A stretch of 8,108 bases of DNA from the NCBI GenBank assembly GCA_016873595.1, contig VGWZ01000085.1, forward strand, positions 1 to 8,108. Direction: 5' to 3'. A program made the translations under genes and the position numbers. Below the pieces are notes generated by a model that worked only from the letters and a program-made list of their open reading frames with translations, was not told the DNA's origin and did no database searches. This document shows, piece by piece, positions 1 through 4,955 of the stretch. Within the stretch, counting starts at the first letter, position 1; each line of letters starts with the position of its first letter. The stretch comes from Nitrospira sp. Its GTDB lineage: Bacteria > Nitrospirota > Thermodesulfovibrionia > Thermodesulfovibrionales > SM23-35.

Positions 1-39
1 GGTAACAGCGAAATATGCAAAAAAGAGTTCAGGTAACAT
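1..39 (-). CDS. nuoJ: NADH-quinone oxidoreductase subunit J, N-terminus only (runs off the left edge)
   Basis: Only the first 13 codons are visible, reading MLPELFFAYFAVT. A Shine-Dalgarno sequence AAAGGAG lies at 44-50 (minus strand), 4 nt before the ATG. The identity rests on position, directly after nuoI in a canonical nuo order, and on the hydrophobic aromatic start expected of the first membrane helix of NuoJ, a membrane subunit of complex I. Nothing of the conserved NuoJ body can be seen, so the call is contextual. It is separated from nuoI by 83 bp that hold a palindromic repeat. Confidence 0.75.
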   Translation of the reverse strand, partial: MLPELFFAYFAVT

Positions 40-61
40 AATACTCCTTTAAATTAAAAAC

Positions 62-117
62 GTCATGCTGAACTTGATTCAGCATCTCATGAGACCCTGA
101 AATAAATTCAGGGTGAC
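62..117. repeat. 56-bp palindromic two-hairpin intergenic repeat (MITE/REP-like)
   Basis: The unit begins GTCA and ends TGAC. It contains hairpin 1, ATGCTGAA (65-72) with TTCAGCAT (78-85) and a 5-nt loop, and hairpin 2, CCCTGAA (95-101) with TTCAGGG (107-113) and a 5-nt loop. The two are joined by the perfect palindrome TCTCATGAGA (85-94), whose centre is exactly the centre of the unit. An A5 run (56-60) and a T6 run (119-124) flank it. Elements of this GTCATnCTGAA...TTCAGnnTGAC type recur between genes in many bacterial genomes. It lies between nuoI and nuoJ and so would be transcribed within the operon. Confidence 0.8.
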
Positions 118-122
118 ATTTT

Positions 123-662
123 TTATTTTGCATTTTGAATTTTCCTAAATACTGCTTGGCCTGCAGGAGTTCCAAAATCTTCAGATAAAGGTCTCCAGAA
201 TTTCTTGAAATACTCCTCTCCCTTTTTTCCAGCCATATATTTATCCCAGTTTGACAGGAGTTTTTCCGTTGTCATATAGAGAGCATCCCTTGAATAGTCA
301 GAATATTCATAATTTTCAGTGAGTGCAACAGCACTGTAAGGGCATGCCTCAACACAAAAACCGCAGTAAATACATCTCAATACCTCTATCTCGTATTTTT
401 CAACGGTCCCTTTTGCCCTACTAATATGAATGCATTGTGAGGGACAGATTGTAGCACAGAGCCCACAGCCTACACATTTGGCCTTATCGGTCTGTGGATG
501 TTTTGCAAGGGCATGCAGACCTCTAAAGCCAGGTGCTATGGGCCGCCTTTCCTTTGGATACTGTATAGTAACTGCATGCGTAAACAGCCTGCTTAATGTG
601 AGGGCCAACCCCTTTATTATCTCTACAAAGAATATCTTCCTTACAAGCTCTTTAACAGTCAA
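123..662 (-). CDS. nuoI: NADH-quinone oxidoreductase subunit I (two [4Fe-4S] clusters, N6a/N6b)
   Basis: A 179-residue peripheral-arm subunit of complex I that relays electrons towards cluster N2 in NuoB. Two ferredoxin motifs are intact: CVGCGLCATICP (C63, C66, C69, C73) and CIYCGFCVEACP (C97, C100, C103, C107), the latter followed by the usual PYSAV..T.NYE segment. The amphipathic N-terminal helix that rests on the membrane is present (about residues 5-30). The start is an unusual TTG at 660-662. It is supported by a strong Shine-Dalgarno GGAGGT at 668-673 with a 5-nt spacer, and there is no other Met before residue 130. It lies 15 bp after nuoH and 83 bp before nuoJ. In complex I the partner handing electrons to NuoI is NuoG. 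No nuoG is visible here, so the donor to this subunit is an open question. Confidence 0.96.
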   Translation of the reverse strand: MTVKELVRKIFFVEIIKGLALTLSRLFTHAVTIQYPKERRPIAPGFRGLHALAKHPQTDKAKCVGCGLCATICPSQCIHISRAKGTVEKYEIEVLRCIYCGFCVEACPYSAVALTENYEYSDYSRDALYMTTEKLLSNWDKYMAGKKGEEYFKKFWRPLSEDFGTPAGQAVFRKIQNAK

Positions 663-667
663 TCCTG

Positions 668-673
668 ACCTCC
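668..673 (-). promoter_or_regulatory. Strong Shine-Dalgarno that fixes a TTG start for nuoI
   Basis: GGAGGT on the minus strand, 5 nt before TTG at 660-662. It lies in the 15-bp gap after the nuoH stop and is the only good ribosome site near the conserved N-terminus of NuoI. Confidence 0.8.
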
Positions 674-677
674 AATG

Positions 678-1697
678 TCATAAGAGAATTTTCACCAGAC
701 CTGTTACCAATATATTCACCAGTGCCACAGGTATGAGTATCTTCCACCCAATAGCCATGAGCTGGTCGTACCTGTATCTTGGCACTGTCGCCCTGATCCA
801 GTAAAAGAAGAATATAAATGCATAGACTTTTATGAGAAACCATATAATCCCGGGCACATAGGTGAGAAATGGCAGCACGTTTGTAACAAACTTAGGTATT
901 GTCCAGCCTCCTAAGAAACAAACTGCTGCTAGAGATGACATTATAAACATGCCGATGTATTCTCCGAGGAAGAATAATGCGAACCTGAAACCGCTGTATT
1001 CAACAAAGTATCCTGCGACAAGTTCACTCTCAGCTTCGGGAAGGTCAAAGGGTGTCCTGTTTGTCTCAGCTACTGCCGCTATTACAAACACAACAAACCC
1101 TATAATTTGTGGTATTGCAAACATTCCATACGGAGATTCATGTTGGGCATTTACTATTTCTGTGAGGTTCAGAGAGCCAGCCATGATCATTACCCCAACA
1201 AGGCTCAGACCCATTGCTATCTCATAGCTGATGACCTGTGCTGCTGACCTCAACCCTCCGAGAAAAGCATACTTTGAATTTGAAGACCAACCTGAAATAA
1301 CGATTCCATAAGCACCTAATGATGACATTGCAAAGATAAATAAGATCCCTATATTTATGTCAGCAATCACAAAACCTTGATAGTATGGAATAACAGCTAA
1401 GGAAACCAGGGCTGCTACTAAGAAGATTATCGGTGCAATATAGAATACGGGTTTATCTGCATCTTCAGGGATTATGTCTTCCTTGAAAAATAATTTTAAG
1501 CCATCAGCAAAGGGCTGAAGGAGTCCGTGCGGTCCTACCCTCATGGGCCCCAATCTTACCTGCATATGACCGATAACCTTACGCTCGAAATAAGTTGCAT
1601 ATGCAACATGAAGCATTGCTACTGCAAAAACAATAGCAATATTAATAATGGTAATACCAATATTAATTCCGATGTTTATCAAAGTATCAATAGTCAT
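678..1697 (-). CDS. nuoH: NADH-quinone oxidoreductase subunit H
   Basis: A 339-residue polytopic membrane subunit of complex I (ND1 family) that joins the membrane arm to the quinone-binding region of the peripheral arm. Length and composition match the family, with about eight hydrophobic segments. Visible signatures are ERKVIGHMQVRLGP with RVGPHGLLQPFADGLK (about 38-69), SGWSSNSKYAFLGGLRSAAQ (135-154), AETNRTPFDLPEAESELVAG (210-229) and RATVPRYRYDQLM (302-314). These acidic and arginine-rich cytoplasmic loops line the quinone channel in known structures. The ATG at 1695-1697 has TAAGGT 6-11 nt upstream. It overlaps the stop of a 24-codon ORF in an ATGA arrangement, which would permit translational coupling. 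In the common operon order nuoG lies immediately upstream. Here it is missing. Confidence 0.97.
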   Translation of the reverse strand: MTIDTLINIGINIGITIINIAIVFAVAMLHVAYATYFERKVIGHMQVRLGPMRVGPHGLLQPFADGLKLFFKEDIIPEDADKPVFYIAPIIFLVAALVSLAVIPYYQGFVIADINIGILFIFAMSSLGAYGIVISGWSSNSKYAFLGGLRSAAQVISYEIAMGLSLVGVMIMAGSLNLTEIVNAQHESPYGMFAIPQIIGFVVFVIAAVAETNRTPFDLPEAESELVAGYFVEYSGFRFALFFLGEYIGMFIMSSLAAVCFLGGWTIPKFVTNVLPFLTYVPGIIWFLIKVYAFIFFFYWIRATVPRYRYDQLMAIGWKILIPVALVNILVTGLVKILL

Positions 1698-1768
1698 GAG
1701 CCAACCTTACCATCTGGGTATCTCGTCTTTATTTCTTCTAATTTTTTTATCGCTGTTTCACTAAACAT
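1694..1768 (-). CDS. 24-codon small ORF between nuoD and nuoH, possible remnant of the nuoE N-terminus
   Basis: ATG at 1766-1768, TGA at 1694-1696 overlapping the nuoH ATG as ATGA. The peptide begins MFSETA and contains KKLEEIKTRYPDGKVGS before the stop. An amphipathic helix followed by a (R/K)YP... turn is the start expected of NuoE-type 24-kDa subunits, and the position after nuoD is exactly where nuoE normally lies. The peptide ends before any of the thioredoxin-like [2Fe-2S] domain, so it cannot hold a cluster. The upstream purine run AAAGAG is only 2 nt from the ATG, a poor ribosome site. A GTG in the same frame (1790-1792) is an alternative start. It could be a relic left by deletion of most of nuoE through nuoG, a leader peptide coupling nuoH translation, or chance. 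The NuoE resemblance is a judgement from a very short stretch. Confidence 0.35.
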   Translation of the reverse strand: MFSETAIKKLEEIKTRYPDGKVGS

Positions 1769-1782
1769 AACTCTTTCTGATT

Positions 1783-1845
1783 CATGATACACGATACATG
1801 ATGCCTGATTTTTTATCTTGCATCCTGCATCTTGTATCTTGCATC
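1783..1845. repeat. Heptamer-periodic imperfect inverted repeat between nuoD and nuoH
   Basis: On the plus strand, 7-bp steps run CATGATA, CACGATA, CATGATG and then, after a short T-rich centre, TTGCATC, CTGCATC, TTGTATC, TTGCATC. The left arm (1783-1804) and right arm (1820-1841) are inverted copies of each other with 18 of 22 positions matching and a 15-nt loop (1805-1819). The transcript could fold into a long imperfect stem between nuoD and nuoH. Low-complexity GATGCAA/GATACAA-type tracts of this kind occur between genes in some bacterial genomes. It fills most of the 81-bp gap between the nuoD stop and the small ORF. Confidence 0.65.
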
Positions 1846-1849
1846 TTTT

Positions 1850-3313
1850 TCATCTGTCACATTCACCAAGTACTATATCAATCGTCCCTATATTGGCAAT
1901 CACATCTGCTACCAGATGCCCAACACATAGCCTCGGTAAGGCACCAGCGTGTATAAAAGAAGGTGCCCTTATTCTCATTCTGTAAGGTTTCCCTGAACCA
2001 TCGCTTACAAAATAAAAACCGAGCTCGCCTTTCGGGACTTCTGTCGCAACATAGATCTCTCCCTCAGGCGCCCTCGGCCCCCTTTTAATAAAGGTGAAGT
2101 GTTCAACAAGATGTTCTGCAGCCTTTGTGATCTCTTCTGGTAAAGGAAACGCAGCTAATTCTTTAAGTTTGTCCTCGCTGAGGCCTTTACCACCAGGTAC
2201 TATTTTTAATCCCTTGAATTTGCATACCACTAAACAGTTAGCACATTGTGAGCAGATTGTCTGGTCTATCTTATGTGGCTTTTTCTTTTCTCCTGCAATA
2301 GCTTTTGCAGGGCATGCCCTCAGGCACATACCGCATCCTTTACAGACCTTTTCATCGATATAATATGCATGTTCTTTAGTAGGATGGGTGATGGGCATCA
2401 TTTTATCCTTTGGTGGAAGGGTAAATTTAGGGGTATCCGCCATCACAGGTCCGGGCGGCAATTTTTCAAGACATTGTTTTATAATTTTATTTGATTGCCT
2501 TAATTCATGCATCCTGCAACGGTATCTGTCGTATGTATCGCAGTTTGTCCCGATAGGAACTTCAAAATCTACTTTATCGTATGCATCATAAGGAGTATGT
2601 TTTCTTATATCATACTGGACTCCGGACCCCCTTAATGTTGGTCCTGTAAGACCCCAGTTTATTGCCTCTTCTGCTGAGATTACCCCTATACCTACTGTCC
2701 TCTTGAGCCATATTCTATTTTTGTCTATAAGAGTTTCATATTCAGGTATTCTTGTTGGAAATTCTTCTGTAAATTTATAAAGGCTGTCGAGGAACTCCTG
2801 TGGAACATCGTTTCTTACGCCACCAACCCTTGGGTAGGTCACAGTAAGCCGAGCACCGCAAATCATTTCAAAGAGGTCAAGAATCCATTCCCTCTCTCTG
2901 AAGCAATATAAAAATACTGTCATTGCACCGATGTCCAGTGCATGGGTTGCAAGCCAGAGGAGATGGTTGGAAATCCTTGACATCTCTCCCACAATGGTTC
3001 TGATAAACTTGGCTCTTTCTGGAGGTTCTATTCCAAAGAGTTTTTCGACGGCTACGACATAGCCTATGTTATTTGACATTGCAGAGACATAATCTAATCT
3101 ATCTGTGAGGGGGAGTCCCTGAAAATATGTCAGGCTTTCACCAAGCTTTTCAATTCCCCTGTGCAGATACCCTACATAAGGTGTGACCTTAACAATTGTT
3201 TCACCATCTATATCAAGAACAAGCCGTAAAACACCATGGGTCGCTGGATGTTGAGGACCCATATTTACATTGAGTTCTCTTGTCTCCAGTATCTTCTCTA
3301 CCTGTTGTTCCAT
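1850..3313 (-). CDS. nuoD: NADH-quinone oxidoreductase subunit D with an inserted 2x[4Fe-4S] ferredoxin domain
   Basis: A 487-residue 49-kDa-family subunit of the complex I peripheral arm; family members are usually near 400 residues. The N-terminal part is canonical: GPQHPATHGVLR (19-30, with H26 aligned to the quinone-site His), YLHRGIEKL (49-57), and DRLDY (71-75, with Y75 aligned to the quinone-site Tyr). The C-terminal part is also canonical: PEGEIYVATEVPKGELGFY (416-434), RIRAPSF (447-453) and VLGECDR at the end. Between residues about 306 and 396 sits an extra block with eight cysteines in ferredoxin spacing. The frame is unbroken across it and both flanks are conserved, so this is an in-frame insertion and not a fusion at an end. 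The ATG at 3311-3313 has AAAGGA 8-13 nt upstream. It follows nuoC by 24 bp. Confidence 0.96.
   Translation of the reverse strand: MEQQVEKILETRELNVNMGPQHPATHGVLRLVLDIDGETIVKVTPYVGYLHRGIEKLGESLTYFQGLPLTDRLDYVSAMSNNIGYVVAVEKLFGIEPPERAKFIRTIVGEMSRISNHLLWLATHALDIGAMTVFLYCFREREWILDLFEMICGARLTVTYPRVGGVRNDVPQEFLDSLYKFTEEFPTRIPEYETLIDKNRIWLKRTVGIGVISAEEAINWGLTGPTLRGSGVQYDIRKHTPYDAYDKVDFEVPIGTNCDTYDRYRCRMHELRQSNKIIKQCLEKLPPGPVMADTPKFTLPPKDKMMPITHPTKEHAYYIDEKVCKGCGMCLRACPAKAIAGEKKKPHKIDQTICSQCANCLVVCKFKGLKIVPGGKGLSEDKLKELAAFPLPEEITKAAEHLVEHFTFIKRGPRAPEGEIYVATEVPKGELGFYFVSDGSGKPYRMRIRAPSFIHAGALPRLCVGHLVADVIANIGTIDIVLGECDR
2126..2398 (-). other. Ferredoxin-like insertion domain within NuoD (about residues 306-396)
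   Basis: Cluster motif 1 is CKGCGMCLRACP (C324, C327, C330, C334). Cluster motif 2 is CSQCANCLVVCK (C354, C357, C360, C364). The linker GEKKKPHKID (341-350) between them is typical of the C-terminal ferredoxin domain of NuoF/HydB/HndC-type subunits of NAD-linked hydrogenases. Motif 2 has Lys after the last Cys instead of the usual Pro. A hydrophilic linker (about 374-396) leads back to the NuoD core. All eight ligands are present, so two [4Fe-4S] clusters are expected. Confidence 0.9.
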
Positions 3314-3337
3314 TCCTTCATTCCTTTCAGGACAAGC

Positions 3338-3913
3338 TTACCCTTCCCAATCAAACTCTCTGTACTTTTTAGCTGTCTCGATGGCGTCAGCAAAACCAGA
3401 CCATTCCTTTTCAGGCCCTTCTAATGGATAATCTTTTCTCAATGGATAGCCTTCCCAGTCCTCTGGAAGAAGAATTCTCCTTAAATCAGGGTGCCCTTTG
3501 AATTTGATGCCAAACATGTCAAAACATTCTCTTTCATGCCAGTTGGCACCAGCCCAGATAGAGGTAACAGTTCGGATGCGTGGGTCATCCTCAGGAACCT
3601 GTGCCTTCACCCTGATACTGTTGCGATATTTTATGGAATAAAGGTTATATACAACCTCAAATCTTGGCTCCTTTTTACCAAGATAATCAGCACCACAGAG
3701 GTCTTGAAGATGGTCAAAAGATAAATTAGGGTCGTCATGGAGATATCTGCAAATATCAACAATATTATCCTTTTTCACAATAATAGAGACCTGATCTCTG
3801 AAACTTGTAACTTCTACTACATCCATGGGAAAACTTTCCTTTATCTTCTCTGCTATCTCTAAGGGTTCCATCCTTTTATACGTGGGTTGCATTCTTACTT
3901 CTATTACCGCCAT
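3338..3913 (-). CDS. nuoC: NADH-quinone oxidoreductase subunit C
   Basis: A 30-kDa-family peripheral-arm subunit of complex I that carries no redox centre and packs against NuoB and NuoD. The family signature is intact: ERECFDMFGIKFKGHPDLRR (127-146), followed by ILLPEDWEGYPLRKDYPL. It is a separate gene, not a NuoCD fusion. I place the start at ATG 3911-3913 (191 residues) because AAGGTGGAG precedes it by 3 nt. A GTG three codons upstream (3920-3922) keeps the frame but has a poorer ribosome site. The gene overlaps the end of nuoB by 10 bp, which suggests translational coupling. Length is within the range of stand-alone NuoC proteins. Confidence 0.95.
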   Translation of the reverse strand: MAVIEVRMQPTYKRMEPLEIAEKIKESFPMDVVEVTSFRDQVSIIVKKDNIVDICRYLHDDPNLSFDHLQDLCGADYLGKKEPRFEVVYNLYSIKYRNSIRVKAQVPEDDPRIRTVTSIWAGANWHERECFDMFGIKFKGHPDLRRILLPEDWEGYPLRKDYPLEGPEKEWSGFADAIETAKKYREFDWEG

Positions 3914-4425
3914 GGACTCCACCTTGCTTGTTCTCTTCTTATCTTCTCTTGAAGCTTCATCATACCTTCCATGAGGGTTTCAGGCCTTGGAGGGCAACCA
4001 GGAACAAATACGTCTACAGGGAGAAAAATATCACATCCCTGTACGGTGCTGTATGTTCTAAATATCCCTCCTGAACATGCACAACTTCCCATTGCTACTA
4101 CGTATCTCGGCTCCGGGATCTGGTCAAAAACTCTTCTTAACACAGGCGCCATCTTTTTTGTAACTGTACCCGCAATAATGACGCAGTCTGATTGCCTTGG
4201 TGAACCTCTGAATATAATGCCGAACCTGTCAAAGTCATAATGAGATGCACCAGCTGCCATCATTTCTATTGCACAGCAAGCGAGTCCAAAGGTGATAGGC
4301 CAGATTGATGATAACCTCGACCAATTAACAACATTATCTATAGTAGTGATAATTAAGTTCGGGGGGAGTATTTTTGTTCCTTCTTCTACCTCAACAAGCC
4401 CGATTGTCGATGTATCTAATAACAT
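3904..4425 (-). CDS. nuoB: NADH-quinone oxidoreductase subunit B (cluster N2)
   Basis: A 173-residue PSST-family subunit that carries [4Fe-4S] cluster N2, the direct electron donor to quinone. The ligands are visible: tandem Cys in FGLACCAIEMM (C50, C51), MGSCACSGG (C115) and VPGCPPRPE (C144). Other conserved segments are FDRFG.IFRGSPRQSD and TVTKKMAP. The ATG at 4423-4425 has GAGGT 6-10 nt upstream. It follows nuoA by 51 bp containing a small hairpin and overlaps nuoC. Because N2, the quinone-site residues of NuoD and the NuoI clusters are all intact, the quinone-reducing end of the enzyme looks functional. Confidence 0.97.
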   Translation of the reverse strand: MLLDTSTIGLVEVEEGTKILPPNLIITTIDNVVNWSRLSSIWPITFGLACCAIEMMAAGASHYDFDRFGIIFRGSPRQSDCVIIAGTVTKKMAPVLRRVFDQIPEPRYVVAMGSCACSGGIFRTYSTVQGCDIFLPVDVFVPGCPPRPETLMEGMMKLQEKIRREQARWSPWR

Positions 4426-4449
4426 CTCATACCTCGCTATCTTTTATGA

Positions 4450-4473
4450 AAGCACTATTTTCTTATAGTGCTT
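4450..4473 (-). other. Nine-bp perfect hairpin in the nuoA-nuoB gap
   Basis: AAGCACTAT (4450-4458) and ATAGTGCTT (4465-4473) form a perfect 9-bp stem with a 6-nt loop, starting 3 nt after the nuoA stop. No U-run follows it on the transcribed strand and the operon continues, so it is not a convincing terminator. It could be an mRNA processing or stability element that sets the NuoA:NuoB ratio. Confidence 0.5.
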
Positions 4474-4476
4474 CAT

Positions 4477-4848
4477 TTAATCCCAGCGGAATGCTTCTTT
4501 TTTCCAGGCATATATGTAGCCAATAAAGAGAATAACGATGAAAATGACCATCTCAATAAAAGCATAAATCCCAATTTCATCAAAAACAATAGCCCATGGA
4601 TAAATAAAAACAGCTTCAATATCGAATACAACGAAAAGCATTGCGATTATGTAAAACCTGATAGAAAATCTGTATCGTGGTTCACCAAGAGGAGTAATAC
4701 CTGATTCATAGGGCATGAGCTTTTCGGAATAACGCCTTCTCATCCTGAAAATCTCGCCAATTAATAGAGCACCAAAGCCAAAAGCAGTGGCAATAATTAG
4801 AAAGATAAGAATCGGCAAATAATCTGATGGCAAATAAGTTCCAGGCAT
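4477..4848 (-). CDS. nuoA: NADH-quinone oxidoreductase subunit A
   Basis: A 123-residue ND3-family membrane subunit of complex I, first gene of the nuo operon. It has three hydrophobic helices (about 10-33, 64-84 and 93-114). The long cytoplasmic loop carries KLMPYESG (43-50), and FDIEAVFIYPW (75-85) is the family signature with its conserved acidic pair. The ATG at 4846-4848 has no Shine-Dalgarno sequence upstream, and a good sigma70 -10 box ends only 10 nt before the ATG. The mRNA may therefore be leaderless or nearly so. A TTG at codon 6 is an alternative start but lacks a better ribosome site. Confidence 0.96.
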   Translation of the reverse strand: MPGTYLPSDYLPILIFLIIATAFGFGALLIGEIFRMRRRYSEKLMPYESGITPLGEPRYRFSIRFYIIAMLFVVFDIEAVFIYPWAIVFDEIGIYAFIEMVIFIVILFIGYIYAWKKEAFRWD

Positions 4849-4857
4849 AAGCGGTTA

Positions 4858-4866
4858 TGTTATACT
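4858..4866 (+). promoter_or_regulatory. Alternative extended -10 element facing the nfn genes
   Basis: TGTTATACT on the plus strand fits the extended -10 pattern TGnTATAAT with one mismatch. There is no good -35 box 17 bp upstream. It overlaps the -10 box of the nuo promoter on the other strand. Use of this site would give a leader of about 80 nt. Confidence 0.25.
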
Positions 4867-4888
4867 TAAAAGCGTTTATTCTTGTCAA
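4859..4888 (-). promoter_or_regulatory. Sigma70-type promoter of the nuo operon
   Basis: On the minus strand, TTGACA (4883-4888, consensus -35), an 18-bp spacer and TATAAC (4859-4864, -10) precede the nuoA ATG by 10 nt. The start of transcription should fall within a few bases of the ATG. The -35 box lies in the near-palindrome CTTGTCAAG (4881-4889), shared with the opposite-strand promoter. Confidence 0.7.
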
Positions 4889-4910
4889 GTAAAAAATTGA
4901 TGTTTTTAAT
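4882..4910 (+). promoter_or_regulatory. Candidate promoter of the nfn operon, overlapping the nuo -35 box
   Basis: TTGTCA (4882-4887), a 17-bp spacer and TTTAAT (4905-4910) give a fair sigma70-type match, with one mismatch per box. Transcription would start near 4917 and leave a leader of about 40 nt before the nfnA ATG. Its -35 box overlaps the -35 box of the leftward nuo promoter almost completely. Confidence 0.45.
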
Positions 4911-4942
4911 CATTTGTTAAAAAAACTTATTTCAGAAATAAT

Positions 4943-4950
4943 GGAAGGAG
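4943..4950 (+). promoter_or_regulatory. Shine-Dalgarno that fixes the nfnA start at 4956
   Basis: GGAAGGAG lies 5 nt before ATG 4956-4958. Earlier in-frame codons (TTG at 4914, ATG at 4941) have no comparable site, and the ATG at 4941 overlaps this element. Confidence 0.8.
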
Positions 4951-4955
4951 ATGAG

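Noticed and set aside
862..1227. Plus-strand open frame opposite nuoH
   Set aside because: It is antisense to a highly conserved coding region, with no ribosome site or recognisable protein.
1783..1845. Heptamer tract considered as a CRISPR or minisatellite array
   Set aside because: Units are 7 bp, degenerate and inverted around a centre, with no spacers; an imperfect inverted repeat describes it better.
4450..4473. Hairpin after nuoA as a rho-independent terminator
   Set aside because: No U-run follows on the transcribed strand and the operon continues into nuoB.
4444..4476. Ten-codon ORF starting right after the nuoA stop
   Set aside because: It lies mostly on the hairpin, has no ribosome site and no recognisable sequence.
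4914..4930. TTGTTAA as a Rex operator half-site
   Set aside because: The second half expected after a 4-bp spacer (TTAACAA) is not there, so only a half-site match remains in A/T-rich sequence.
4914..4955. Upstream starts for nfnA (TTG 4914, ATG 4941)
   Set aside because: The first has no ribosome site and the second overlaps the GGAAGGAG that serves ATG 4956; family alignment begins at MFKIL.
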